From NCBI GenBank assembly GCA_028673005.1, contig CM054116.1:35064854-35128853 (forward strand): DNA of 64,000 bases. The letters are read 5' to 3'. Under the pieces are notes generated by a model that made no database searches, was not told the origin of the DNA, and was given only the letters and a program-made list of their open reading frames with translations. Of the stretch, positions 1 to 10,900 are shown piece by piece; position 1 is the stretch's first letter, and every line of letters begins with the position of its first letter. The position numbers and the translations under genes are program-made. This DNA comes from Tanypteryx hageni (lineage: Eukaryota; Arthropoda; Insecta; Odonata; Petaluridae).

Positions 1-2598
1 TACAATTTTAGTAATTTATTTGAAATTATATGTACATTATATACTATAAATATTTACATTAGAACAATTTTTTTACATTTTTCCTAATTATGTTTTCAAG
101 ATCAGATTTATATTGCAGTAAGATTTTATTTACAGAAATAATAAAATTTTATTAGAAAAAAGATTTAATATAATTCATCTGACACAACAGTTTAAACAAA
201 TAGCGCCATTCACAATGTGCTTTCCACACACATGGTGGTTGCACTGTATGTCACAGTAGTTTTTTCCATGTTACTATAATTATATTTTTTAAAAGTTTCC
301 TTGCAACACACATAACATCTCCAACGACTGGGTTGTTGAGATTGAGGTCGAGGTGGAAAACTTGTTACTAGTTTTCTTTCGAATAATCTCCATGGATATT
401 GTAATTGGTTTCTGGAGCAGTCATATGTTTTGCTCACTCCTCAACTTGTGATTTTATCAATTCTAGCCTCAATTACTTTATAAATATGCGGTTATGTTTA
501 TTCTCACACCGGTCTGGGAAGTCAAGGATTAAAATTGTATATGAATTGATCCCGACTATGCCAATTAGTCAACTAATCAATCAAAAGGTACCCTATAAAT
601 TAGGCCATCCGCGTGACAAAGCATGCAGCCAATTACAGAATAATTTGCAGGAAATTTAACTATGCATTCTTGATGATATTTCGGGAAATTCTTTTCTATA
701 AGTCTCTGCACAATTTAATTAAATATCAAGACCTTACCTTTATTTCTAATTGAGAAACAATGGGAAAATTTGTAGGTTTCGGAGATCCCCCCCCCCCCCT
801 GGTAGTTCTAGGGTTAATATAGTGAAAATTGCCAATATAAAACTTAACTCATAGGTCTCCGGCTCTGTAAAAAGTAGTCATAAAATTAGTTACCCAACAA
901 AACATTCATAAAATATATAACTTAAAAGATGCATCGTCTGAAGTTTAAGTTTATTTACTTTCCTTACATTAACATATAAAAAGTATGATTCTTATTAACA
1001 TCGCATGTCTTGTACAGAATGATTATCTTAAAGTGATGCTAAGTATGCGTAAAATTATATTCATCTTCATTCATATATTTTTCATTATACATGTTTGTGG
1101 CAGGCTAAGAAACTACAAAATAAGTTCCGGCGCCATCGGAACATTGTGTTCGGTGAATAATCTGGCGTCTAACCAGAAGAAAGCACTATCGCAGGCATGG
1201 GTTGGAAAACACTTTCGAGTCATAACAAGGGTACAGATACCTACCTACTGATATGGTGGACTAACGCGTCGCTAAGGGTAAGGCGAACGAGAGTGATTCA
1301 AAGGACGGTTCTGAGTTCAAATTTTTGAATAGTGTTGGAGACACTACTGGGCCACGCAGATCAAAAATATTTTTTACCTATGATTTCTTAAAAAAAATAC
1401 GGATCGTAAATAAATTTCCCTGATGAAGAATTGGCAAGGCATTAGCATATGCTGGCATTTGAAACAGAAACCTTCAAGTTTGGATCGGAAAATGCCGTCT
1501 TCTTAAAAAAAATAAAACAATTCAGATTGGAATTGGAAATTGTGGTGGTCGTCACACAAGAAGTCCGACGTCGCTTAAATTTGGAAGCCGATGCGTTAGT
1601 TCCGTAACTCGTCTTGGGCTCACAAAGAGGTATAGCCTCGAAAGGGGCGCCTATTTAACGTATTGAGTCCGCATTTGTCACGGGCGCCAAAGAAATCGGT
1701 TGTTGACTGAGAACCAAAATTATCAACAAGATATGGCAGTTGATCTTTGATATATATATATTGTTTTGCCACAAAATGACACAAAATTCAGCAAATAACT
1801 TTTTCCAAACAGAAATTATATCGAAGCCAGTTATTTCCAAACCGTGTGTCGCGACACTTTAATGTGTTGCTACGTGCAATAAGGCATGTCGCGAGATGTA
1901 CTAAAAATTAGTGCAAGAAAATTTTAACATAATGTACAATTCTTCCGGCAAAAACAAAGCAAAACTGCGTAAAAAGACATAAAGATCTGTGGCTCGAGGT
2001 AACACTAAAACTAAACAAAGAGAGACAACCCCAATATAATATGTATAAAAGCCAGTTTCTCGCTTGCCTGCTTGCGTGCTTGTGTGTAATTCTGTAACTC
2101 AAAAACTACAAAACGTAGAAAAAAGTGGGAGGTGCCCCTTTAACCGCAATAAAGAGTACGGTGGTGAGATAAGGTTTTTAAACCGATTTGATTGACCAGT
2201 TTCATTTTAAAAATGTTTTCACTTTTCCATTTTTTCATTTGAATAACACGGGGACGAGTGCAGCATATTTTTAATTTGCGTTTTAAAATTAACTAAAATC
2301 GAGCACCAAACTCGGGACTTAAACAGTCGTACGCCATAAAGTGCTAAGTTAATTTTGATTGAAGAGAGAATCCGAATCCATGCCGAGATATTGCGAAAAT
2401 ACATTTTGAAGCTTAGTAACAGCCCATTTTTCATGGCTCTAACAATGAGAAATTATAAATGATATGACAACGTAATCGCATTATTGCTGCTAACGGGAGT
2501 TCAACGCTTATAAATAGTAAACAAATATCCTTCTTATGCTTAATTTCTTTTTTGTTTTGTTTACATACCAGCAAATATGTTTATATTTTGGAAGTTTT
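1..2598. other. Non-genic AT-rich left edge
   Basis: I see no recognisable coding region here on either strand; the short open frames have no family motifs. Visible items are a run of 13 C at 787-799, a weak tRNA-like stretch near 1,250-1,325 (an A-box-like TGGACTAACGCG followed by GAGTTCAAAT), and a TGTCGCGACA palindrome near 1,846 in a context resembling hAT-derived repeats. None of these is strong enough to name an element. The stretch could be intergenic or part of a long 5' intron of the transporter that begins at 7,721. Confidence 0.5.
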
Positions 2599-2612
2599 TT
2601 TTAGATGATAAT

Positions 2613-3798
2613 TTTGGTTGGTTGACTTCACTCTCCCCTGCCAGGGCGAAGTAAGCAGTACCCAGCGTATCTACGCTGTTCCCTGCTGAGTTCAGTAATA
2701 ATATATATTCTCACTGTTTATAGTCACGGCTCAGTTATTGGCGGGTCATGGAAGGGTAAGGGATAATTTGGGTTTTTTGTGTGGTGCTGCTGGAACGTCA
2801 TAGTCCCATAATTTCTTTATTAGCGGATTATTACAATTTCTCAGGGTATTATAAAAATTTTTGTTTATAGTCTCCATATATTTCGGCAGCGGTTGAATTT
2901 TTAAGTCTTTATGGATGTCTTCATTCTTTTGGAACCATCTGGCACCCGTAATGAGACGTAGCATTTTATTTTGGTACACGGTGAGCCTTTTAATTTTCGT
3001 CTTTCCACAGTATGACCAGACAGGGCAGGCATATGTTAAGATGGGACGGATCATGGCAGTAAACGTCAATATTTTGGTCTTGAGAGCCATTGGGGACTTA
3101 CTATTTAGGATGCAGTAGAGTGCTTTTTTCGCGGCGTTTGCTTTCCCTATAGTCTCACTGACGTGTGCGTTCCATGTAAGTTTTTTATCTAGGGTGACGC
3201 CTAGAAATTTCACTTTTTCATGCCGTGGAATGAAGGTATTGTAAAGTTGCAGCGGGACTCCTTCGCCTATTTTAGGATGTCTTGAGAACACCAAGTTGAC
3301 GCATTTACTGGGGTTTACTTTAAGCTTCCAATTTTTCATCCAGTCCCCGATTACGTCTAGGTGATCTTGGAGGAAATCCGTAGCCGTGTGCGCATTCCGG
3401 TGTTTTGCGGCTATCGTAGTGTCATCCGCATAAAGGAGAAGTTGGGTGTTTTCGGAGCGCGGTATGTCGTTAACAAAAACATTGAAAAGGTTTGGAGAAA
3501 GAGCAGAGCCTTGAGGGACGCCAGCATAGCATTGGAATATGGGAGAAGAAGAGGTATTAAGGCTTACAAAAAACTGACGGGAGGAGAGGAATGAGTGAAG
3601 AATTTTTAGAAGGTAACTTGGCGGGGAGTAAGTTCCGAGTTTGTAGATAACTGCTCGTGGCCATACTTTATCAAAAGCCTTCTCAAGGTCGAGGAATGCC
3701 GCAGTTGTGACTTGTTTGCTGTTAAAACCATCCGTTATGAATTCAACAAGGCGGAGTATCTGGTGAGAAGTGCTCATGCTTGCTTGGAATCCGGCTTG
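2613..3798 (-). mobile_element. 5'-truncated Jockey-like LINE insertion
   Basis: The insertion is bounded by a perfect 14-bp direct repeat, TTTTAGATGATAAT, at 2,599-2,612 and 3,799-3,812, which is the expected target-site duplication of a non-LTR retrotransposon. The element reads on the minus strand. Its 5' end is cut inside the reverse transcriptase domain, just upstream of the AGFQASMSTSHQ block, and its 3' UTR runs from about 2,745 down to 2,613, ending in AACCAACCAAA rather than a long poly(A). The match of coding orientation, 5' truncation and flanking duplication makes this a cleanly dated single insertion. Length is 1,186 bp. Confidence 0.85.
2746..3777 (-). pseudogene. Jockey-like reverse transcriptase, C-terminal fragment
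   Basis: This 343-codon open frame is the C-terminal part of a LINE ORF2 protein. It shows the finger/palm blocks FLDLEKAFDKVW (about residues 29-40), AGVPQGSALSP (about 86-96) and the catalytic LLLYADD (about 114-120), followed by FLGVTLDKKLTW and the C-terminal thumb region with RPILTYACPVW. The frame stays open with an intact YADD box, so the copy is young or little decayed, but it lacks the endonuclease and the start of the reverse transcriptase and cannot be autonomous. The block order and the STSHQ motif point to the Jockey clade; other I/R1-group clades are less likely. The first methionine is an accident of truncation: the homologous frame continues upstream to about 3,798. Confidence 0.85.
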
Positions 3799-3982
3799 TT
3801 TTAGATGATAATATTCCTTGCATTCATTTCAGCAAAGCCTTACTACTCTCTGGAAAACTAGACATGTCACTTTAATAAACTTTTAATATAATACAAGTAT
3901 AATGACAACGATATATAATAAATATTTATTTTGTAAGATTTATTAAATGTTGACAATTTGTGCTGTATTAAATTCACTAAAT

Positions 3983-4012
3983 CCGTTGAAATTCAACGGG
4001 CTCTTACACTAG
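3983..4012 (+). mobile_element. Helitron-like 3' terminus (weak copy)
   Basis: A near-perfect palindrome, CCGTTGAA-A-TTCAACGG at 3,983-3,999, is followed by GCTCTTACACTAG, so the sequence ends in CTAG at 4,009-4,012. Hairpin, short spacer and CTRR is the layout of Helitron 3' ends. The next base is C, not the T usually found after a Helitron, which lowers confidence. A second, better copy lies at 35,272-35,301. No 5' TC terminus was located. Confidence 0.4.
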
Positions 4013-4296
4013 CAATAAAAAAGTGTTTGGTTATAATATATACTTTATATTAACTCAGGGGTCAGCAACCTGCAGCTCTTTAATAAATTACTGATCACAA
4101 AATCACTATGCACTGCACCATTACATATTCTCCTCGTATATGAATTTAACACATTTTTAACGCTTCTTAATATGCATACTTACACATGTACGAAATAGAA
4201 CAAGACTGGAAAGTATAATCCATAAATGGAATACACAGAGGTTTCAAAGGCGTTCTTTATGTATAATACGTATGAAACGGTATCGAAGGATTAGGC

Positions 4297-4915
4297 AATT
4301 CTCGAATTTTTGTCTCCGAAACTATAAGTCATAATTATATGCTCTCGCGGACTTCTTTGTGGTAAATGATGTCCTCTATCCGAATAAATTTGTTAATCTA
4401 TAGATCATTTAAGAGCATGGGAGAGAAAAACGTAGATATTTAATTGTTGTTTTCCGAGAGAACTGTCTTAGCGATGGGTGTAAACAAAATATGTGATGTT
4501 ACGCTTTGGATTTTCTCGAATTTTTATCTCAAAAATTTATGCGGCCTCGCGGACTTTTTTGTGGTAAATGTTGTCCTCTATTCGAATACAGTTTTTAATC
4601 TCAACCTCACAGATCATATAAGAGCATGGGAGAAAAAATTATGGATTTTTAATTGCTGTTTGCTGAGAGAACCGTCTTAGCGATCGATGTAAACAAAATA
4701 TGCCACATTTCGTTCGGGATTTTCTCGATTTTTTATCTAAAAAACTATAACTCGTAATTATGTGGTCTCGCGTACCTTATTGTGTTAAATGAAGTCCTCT
4801 ATCCGAATAAATTTTTTAATCTATACCTTACAGATCATGTAAGAGCTAGGGAGAGGAAAGTATGGTATTTAGTTATTGCTTAACGGAAGCCATTTAATGA
4901 GATACGAGTATAAGT
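4297..4915. repeat. Diverged tandem repeat, about 2.8 units of 200-220 bp
   Basis: Three successive units share the order TTCTCGAATTTTT.TCTC, CTCGCGGAC, GTCCTCTATCCGAATA, GATCAT.TAAGAGC.TGGGAGA and GAGAGAAC.GTCTTAGCGAT. The GTCCTCTAT landmark recurs at about 4,371, 4,573 and 4,794, giving spacings of 202 and 221. The third unit is incomplete. The units are clearly diverged. No protein is encoded in a consistent frame. Confidence 0.75.
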
Positions 4916-5548
4916 TTATTTAAGTTAATATATAAAGTGGAAGTTCTAACTGACGGATGCAGTTCAAAATCACAATTGGGCGATAAATTTTAATAAGGAT
5001 TATTTCTACTTAATTTAATTAAAATCCACCCAGCGGTTTAGGAGATGATAATTACGACAGACAGACGAACGGACGGACTAAACGTGCCCATAAGACGTTC
5101 CGCTATTACCGCTTCGCTGGTAAAGAACGCCTAAAAAATGGAGAATGAGGGGTGTGGCGTTAATTTTGATATGTGAAATAGGCTGTCACCACCAGAAAAC
5201 GTTTGGTAAATACTGATCTAAACGTAAAGTGTTGACAAGATTTTTGGGAGGGGATGAAATTATCATTGAAATTTGAAACATTATTGTTGTCTCTTTGTGA
5301 TCAACTCTAACTTTCGGCCGACGCGTCTCGCGAGTTTAATGTCATCCGCGAATTTCAGCTTTAAAGGTGGGAAATTTGATGAATGCCCAAACAAAAAAAA
5401 TTCTATGGTAATTGACGCAACGTTAATAGATTTTGATGTTTGGTTGATGAAAAACTGAAAAAAATCTAAAACTATTTAAAATTAAGTTTTAAAAGTACGC
5501 CACCGGTTTCGTGCGCTACAAATCTTGGCTCCCCTTTGCACTTGTGTT

Positions 5549-5705
5549 TTTTACTTTCTCTACATACGTAGTATGAGAAAGTATTGTTTTCATGAAAAAA
5601 ATCGAACTCGAGATTTCAACGGAAATACATGTTTTAAGGTCCCCTGAACACGTTTCGACTATTTTCTCGATGATGTCTGTATGTCTGTCGGTCTGTCTGT
5701 ATGTG
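5549..5705 (+). repeat. Dispersed repeat family B, copy 1
   Basis: This stretch matches, in reverse orientation, the sequence at 12,575-12,730. Shared landmarks in order are TTTACTTTCTCTA, GTATTGTTTTCA, GAGATTTCAACGGAAATACA, CATGTTTTAAG, CCCCTGAACACGTTT and a GTCTGTCTGT-type run. The conserved core is about 155 bp. I do not recognise the element class. Confidence 0.7.
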
Positions 5706-7131
5706 ATATATTTTTTGTGGGCGCTCTAACTCAAAAACTATTAATCAGGTCAACTCAAAATTTTATATTTAACATTTTATAAAAGTTAGAAGATCTGATT
5801 AGTTTTTGGTAAAAATCGGTCGACCGGAAGTTGGTGTTTACTCTTGTCACTTATCCGTTATTTTGAAATATTTGCTTTAATATTTGGTAAATGTAAAAAT
5901 GTACTGGAATATAAGTTGTAGGAAATTTTACTTTCTACCTTTGTTTGATACATTTTTTCATATAATGCATTGTTTAAGAGATATATACTTTTAGCTGCCA
6001 CCACCGCGCCACCTACCGAAGATTATTGTTAACAATTGACGCTTAGTTACGTCTTAGTAACGCTCCTTTTTCTTTTCTTAATTGTTAACCGGAAGTAAAT
6101 CTTGACAACGATCCCAGAGCTAACAACATGTAATTTGCCATATAAATATGGATAATGTCATGTGTTGCTCACATAAGTTTATTTCTTATGCAATCGCTTG
6201 TCTGATTGGCTCCTATCGATAAATAAGAGGAAAGTGGCATCGCTGTTACTGGCTGTTAGATTAAATGGATAAGGTTCGATTTAATACACTATTAAAAATG
6301 TCGATTAGAAAATATTTTCTGAGATTTCGTATGTAAGATTAATAAAAGGTGATATATTTCTCGAAGGGAACTGATTTGCAAAAAATGATTTGTTAACCGG
6401 CCGATAAGATTGTCACAACTCAACACATATCGAGATAGTAGTTGATATCTCATCCTGATTAGATAATACTTTAATCCCCCAAAAAAATAATACGGAATTT
6501 CCAATTTACGTACGATGGCGTATTTGCATAATACATAAATATTCCCCTTTAAATCCAGATCTTATCCTGTTTTATAAAAATTTCCATCGAAATAGTATTG
6601 AAAAATAAAAAAATACAAAATAAAAAAAATACTTTTCTTATCTGGATGGCTGTCCAGAACGTCCAAGTCTTTGAGGCGTTTTCCCAAATATCTAACTATA
6701 CATTAGTTGCGTGTAAATAATGTTGGATAGAGATCTATATCTGCTGGAATCTTGATGTAATTCCTTTAATTTTTGTCATCGTCAATAATTTTCATGAAGA
6801 AATGAATGAAATAATATATATTAGGTCTAAAATATCTTTTAAAAATTAAAAAAGGAGAAGCTGGAGTGGATTTTCACCACATTTCTCGGACGGCTGACCT
6901 AATCCCCATAGCGTTCAGTAGCAATGCACTTATCGCCTCATGGGTCATTTCCTCCTTAATATTTAATGGTTATTAAACTACAATAACTTATCGACGCCCA
7001 TAATTCTCCCATGAAACTTTCAAATATGGACTAAGAACATTTTTCCGAAACATGATCTCTGATCATATTTCCATTGCGTTTTAAAAAAAATATTTTGAAA
7101 ATCTATTCTTAATTTGGTGATAAATTTAACC

Positions 7132-7427
7132 CTTTAACGCTTTATGGCTCAATATTTACCCACCACATTTTTCTCTGAGTATTCACATACTTTTTTAAAT
7201 AAGTTGGATAAGTTTCTTATAGGAGTCGTTTATAATGTTTAAATTATTCAACAGAAGTAGTTTTATATAGTTATATAGTTTACATATATATAGGTGGCTA
7301 ATTATTTAGCCAATAACTGTTCAGTATTCAACAAATGTTCAATATTCTTCCTAATAAAAAGTGGCTAAATATTTAGCCTCCATTCAACTACGAAAAAGCA
7401 TACTCGGGATATGTGAGCATTAAAGGG
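7132..7427. mobile_element. piggyBac-like MITE
   Basis: The left end reads TTAA-CCCTTTAACGCT and the right end, read inward on the other strand, CCCTTTAATGCT, giving terminal inverted repeats with one mismatch in 12. The left flank is TTAA (7,128-7,131), the target site of piggyBac transposons; the right flank is TTAC, one base from TTAA. The interior has no transposase and contains the palindromes GGCTAATTATTTAGCC and GGCTAAATATTTAGCC. Length 296 bp, so it could only move with a transposase supplied in trans. Confidence 0.6.
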
Positions 7428-7720
7428 TTACATTTTTTAGTAAGAAATTGTTTTTACTTATTTATTTTTATCATTGTGAAGCTGACAAGCACAGAGTGTT
7501 CATGTTGGAAAAGGTAGTTAATGTTACCTTTTAGTCGGAGCTTATGACCATAATGAAACAAACAATTTTCGAATATCCCTTGTTGTTTGTGTTGTGCGGA
7601 TGTTTGTTATGTGATGAATAAATTATGGCCACTCAGTATTTCTCAGGAGTCAAAACTCTATGTAACTGGAAACAGGAAATCGCGTGGGAAATTTCAATCA
7701 TTCGTCTCTCTCTTTGGTAG

Positions 7721-7958
7721 ATGTCTCGTGCCGGAATGCGAGGAGAGGACGACCCGGCTCCAATTTTCGCCCTCGTGGCTGGCCGACGCCGTCCCTATGG
7801 ACTCCAACGGCGAGCCTGAGAAATGCAAGAGGTATGCCGTGAACCCTGATGCCGACTGGAGCAACGGATCGTGTCCTTCGACTGGGTTCCTCAAGAACAC
7901 CACTCTGGCCTGCGACGAGTTCGTGTTTGATGGAAAAGACGTCACTATAGTGAACGAG
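7721..7958 (+). CDS. Transporter exon 1 of those seen: large extracellular loop
   Basis: A pyrimidine-rich tract and TAG precede the exon, and GTGAGC follows it. The first base completes a codon begun on an earlier, unseen exon; the last codon is complete (phase 0). About 79 residues start CLVPEC and end TIVNE. They form most of the loop between membrane segments 1 and 2, with five cysteines here and a sixth in the next exon, and NGS and NTT glycosylation sequons. An open frame runs upstream to an ATG at 7,587, but it crosses the acceptor and has no family similarity, so I do not use that start. Confidence 0.9.
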
Positions 7959-10900
7959 GTGAGCACGGGATATTATTAACGAAATCATTCGCTCGAAGTT
8001 CTACGCTCAGTTGGTTTAGCCCCGCCGGGGAGACAGACAGACAGACAAACGACTTTAATAGGGCGAAATTGAGACTATGTAGTCCCTTCTTACATTTAAC
8101 CCTTTCGTCATATAAGTAATTACAATATTTACAAAATAAGAGGAATTAATTACATACAGATTTTAACAAAATACAAATTAATTACAAGTTAATATATTTG
8201 TTAGCAGATAACAGAGCATTACCAAAGAATGTTAGTTTTGTGGGTCATAAAAAACTGTGTATCGGTTGTTTTAACAGAGAAAAATTCCCACTGCGGAAAA
8301 CACCTACGAAGAGAAGAGAGGAGTAAAAAACCGCGAAAATTTCTAAAATAGTTCAGGGAAGGAAAAGAGAAAAAAAATCAATAATATGAGAAACAGAGGA
8401 AAAAAAACATTCATAAATACAAACATATGTACATACATTTATATCCATATGAGGGAGGGGGTGAGAGGGGAACAGGGATTGTGGTGATGGAGAGGGTATG
8501 GGGTGTCTTTGTCGTTCCATTGCCTCAGAGTGACAACTTTGGTGACCGTGGGGGAGTAATGGAATTATGTACCGATGAAATGACCTAGATCATTCATCGG
8601 TGGAATAATTTCACTCCTGGCTGTCACTCTTGTCACGGATAAAGCCTGTGCGATCACTAAAGTGATGGATTAGGTCAGTATTTTGTAACTGTGAGGCACG
8701 GTGTTCCGAGAGAATAATTCACTAATGGCGGTCTCATTAAACAAATTAGCGATATTTTCCATTATGCCTTTCCGAATAACCCACTTAAGCGTCGATTATA
8801 CAGCGAGGTAAGCTGGTTATAATTAGATTGATTCAGTAATTGTTAAATATTTACAACTTTAAGCACTTCGCAGTATATTTCTAGTCATACAAAATTTGTT
8901 CTTAGTCTGTTAAAGAATCTTAATCGATCATTATTTATTTAAATACTAATGTAAAATCCCATTAATTTGACGGGAAGGAATATATTATTTGCAATTTAAA
9001 TTAAATTTTCGTCCTTAATAATCTTTGAGATCGTTCATTAATATTTAATAAATCTCAACCTTTTTTATGTTAGCAAAAATTTGATTCCAAATAACAACAT
9101 AAAGGAACAAAATTCTTGATGCGGTGTTAAAGAACGTAATAGTTAATAGCGTCATATATTGAAAACAATTAGGTAATTGCTACGCAAATACATTCATCAT
9201 TTATTTCATTGAAGTTGGATTTCGATTTACACTACTTAAGAAGTTCATCTATCTTCCTCTCCCTCCCTCTCTCCCTCTCCTTTCCTCCCGCCCTCTCCCT
9301 CCCTACCTCCCTTCCTCTCCCACCCTCCCTCTCCCTCCCTCCCTCTCCCTCCCTCTCCCTCCCTCCCCCTCCCTCCCTCTCCCTCCCTCTCCCTCCCTCT
9401 CCCTCCCTCTCCCTCCCTCTCCCTCCCTCTCCCTCCCTCCCTCTCCCTCCCTCTACCTCCCTCTCCCTTCCTCCCTTTCCCTTCCTCCCTCTCCCTTCTT
9501 CCATCTTCTTCTCCCCGTCTCCATTTTTTTCTCCTTATTTAAATCCAATTTAACGTAAGTAATTTAATGAATTCGGCAACAACGAATTCGATTCTTCTTG
9601 ATTATGAAAGATTCTCTTCTCAAAAAAGTAAAATTTTCATGTTCAAAGCAATTTCATGGAACAATTCGAATCGTATGTGAAAATCGACGACAGGAAAATA
9701 TATTTTCATTCTCTTAAGCGTTCTTCAGGTTAAAGTTCCTTATAATAAATTTTAAAATGCAAATAAAAAATATGTTGAACTGATTTCCATGCAATTCAAA
9801 CAAAAGAATGAAACGTGCCTGGGATCAAACTCGGTCCGTTATCGTTCTCGGCGATCAGCCAAATCTTCTTTGGGCCTAAGTCTGACTATGCACTGGAAGA
9901 ATTATTACAATCGATTAGCCCGTTCTCGAGTTATTTGCTAATTGAGAGCGTAACTGCTCATTACAGAAATAGAGATAAGACTGATAAAATATTTATTTGC
10001 TCATTGTTCTGGTGAAAATCATTTGGAGTGGTCAAATCACGAACAGCGGAAAAAATAGTTAATCTCTGTTGCCTTAGATAAGATTTGTATATGTCAGACC
10101 ATTTCCCATGCTTCCATACACCAGTGGTTCTTAACCTTTTTTGGCTGCGACCCCGAATTCCAGTCGCGGCGACTCATGTCCTCCACTAGTTCAATTGTGA
10201 TAAGTGATAAAATAAGTAAGAATTAACAAGTAAATTAATTTAAGGCGTTAGCGTTGATCAGGTGGTTTGGAGGAATGGTATATTTTGATATATACAGCCA
10301 CAGAAGACCTTAGGCGATCTACCCAAAATGACTTGGCGATCAAATATTGTGTCGTGACCCATACAGAAAGCATTTGCGAAGTTCATATAACCCAATGACG
10401 GCAACCTCTAATTAATATTCCAAATATCCAGAGACAATAATTTAATAATTTAATGAGCTTTTACATTACATAAAAATAAACTTGTCGACATTGATGATTT
10501 AATGAAACTTCGAAATACTATCTTCAAACAAAGTTCTAAAATAATTAAGTCATTATTTCACTTTAGCGAGTGTGGTCACATTTATAACAATAATAATATA
10601 TTCATAATACTGCGATTTTCAACACCATCTATACATTCAGGTGAGAATTAATGTAAATAAAGTATTTCGGTTAATTTTCTGTCGTGAATTTAATCTGTGA
10701 AGAACAAGAAGGAAGCTAATTGCTAGGAACCCACTTATGGTACTGAATTTTCTCTGCGCTCAGGTCCTTGCATAACTATCTTTTCGAATTAATTATAGGT
10801 GCTTTTTGTTTAATTATTATCTAAATATGGAATTCCAATCACTGACATTTTTATCAGAACTAGGGCTTCCAATTTTTGCAAACCAGTTTTTCGGTTAAAG

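Noticed and set aside
1655..1910. Possible hAT-derived repeat around TGTCGCGACA and GGCATGTCGCGAGATG
   Set aside because: The motif is suggestive, but no terminal repeats or target duplication could be defined.
4056..4090. CAGGGGTCAGCAACCTGCAGCTC, resembling a hAT terminal repeat
   Set aside because: No matching inverted end or 8-bp duplication was found nearby, so it is at best an orphan terminus.
7587..7720. ATG upstream of the first transporter exon in the same frame
   Set aside because: The encoded residues have no membrane segment or family similarity, and a good acceptor (pyrimidine tract plus TAG) sits at 7,718-7,720; the frame is open by chance.
8095..8120. TTAACCCTTTCGTC as a second piggyBac-like end
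   Set aside because: No inverted partner was found, and the match to the 7,132 element is limited to CCCTTT.
9209..9553. 114-codon frame rich in Ser, Leu and Pro
   Set aside because: It is the translation of the CCCTCT array inside an intron.
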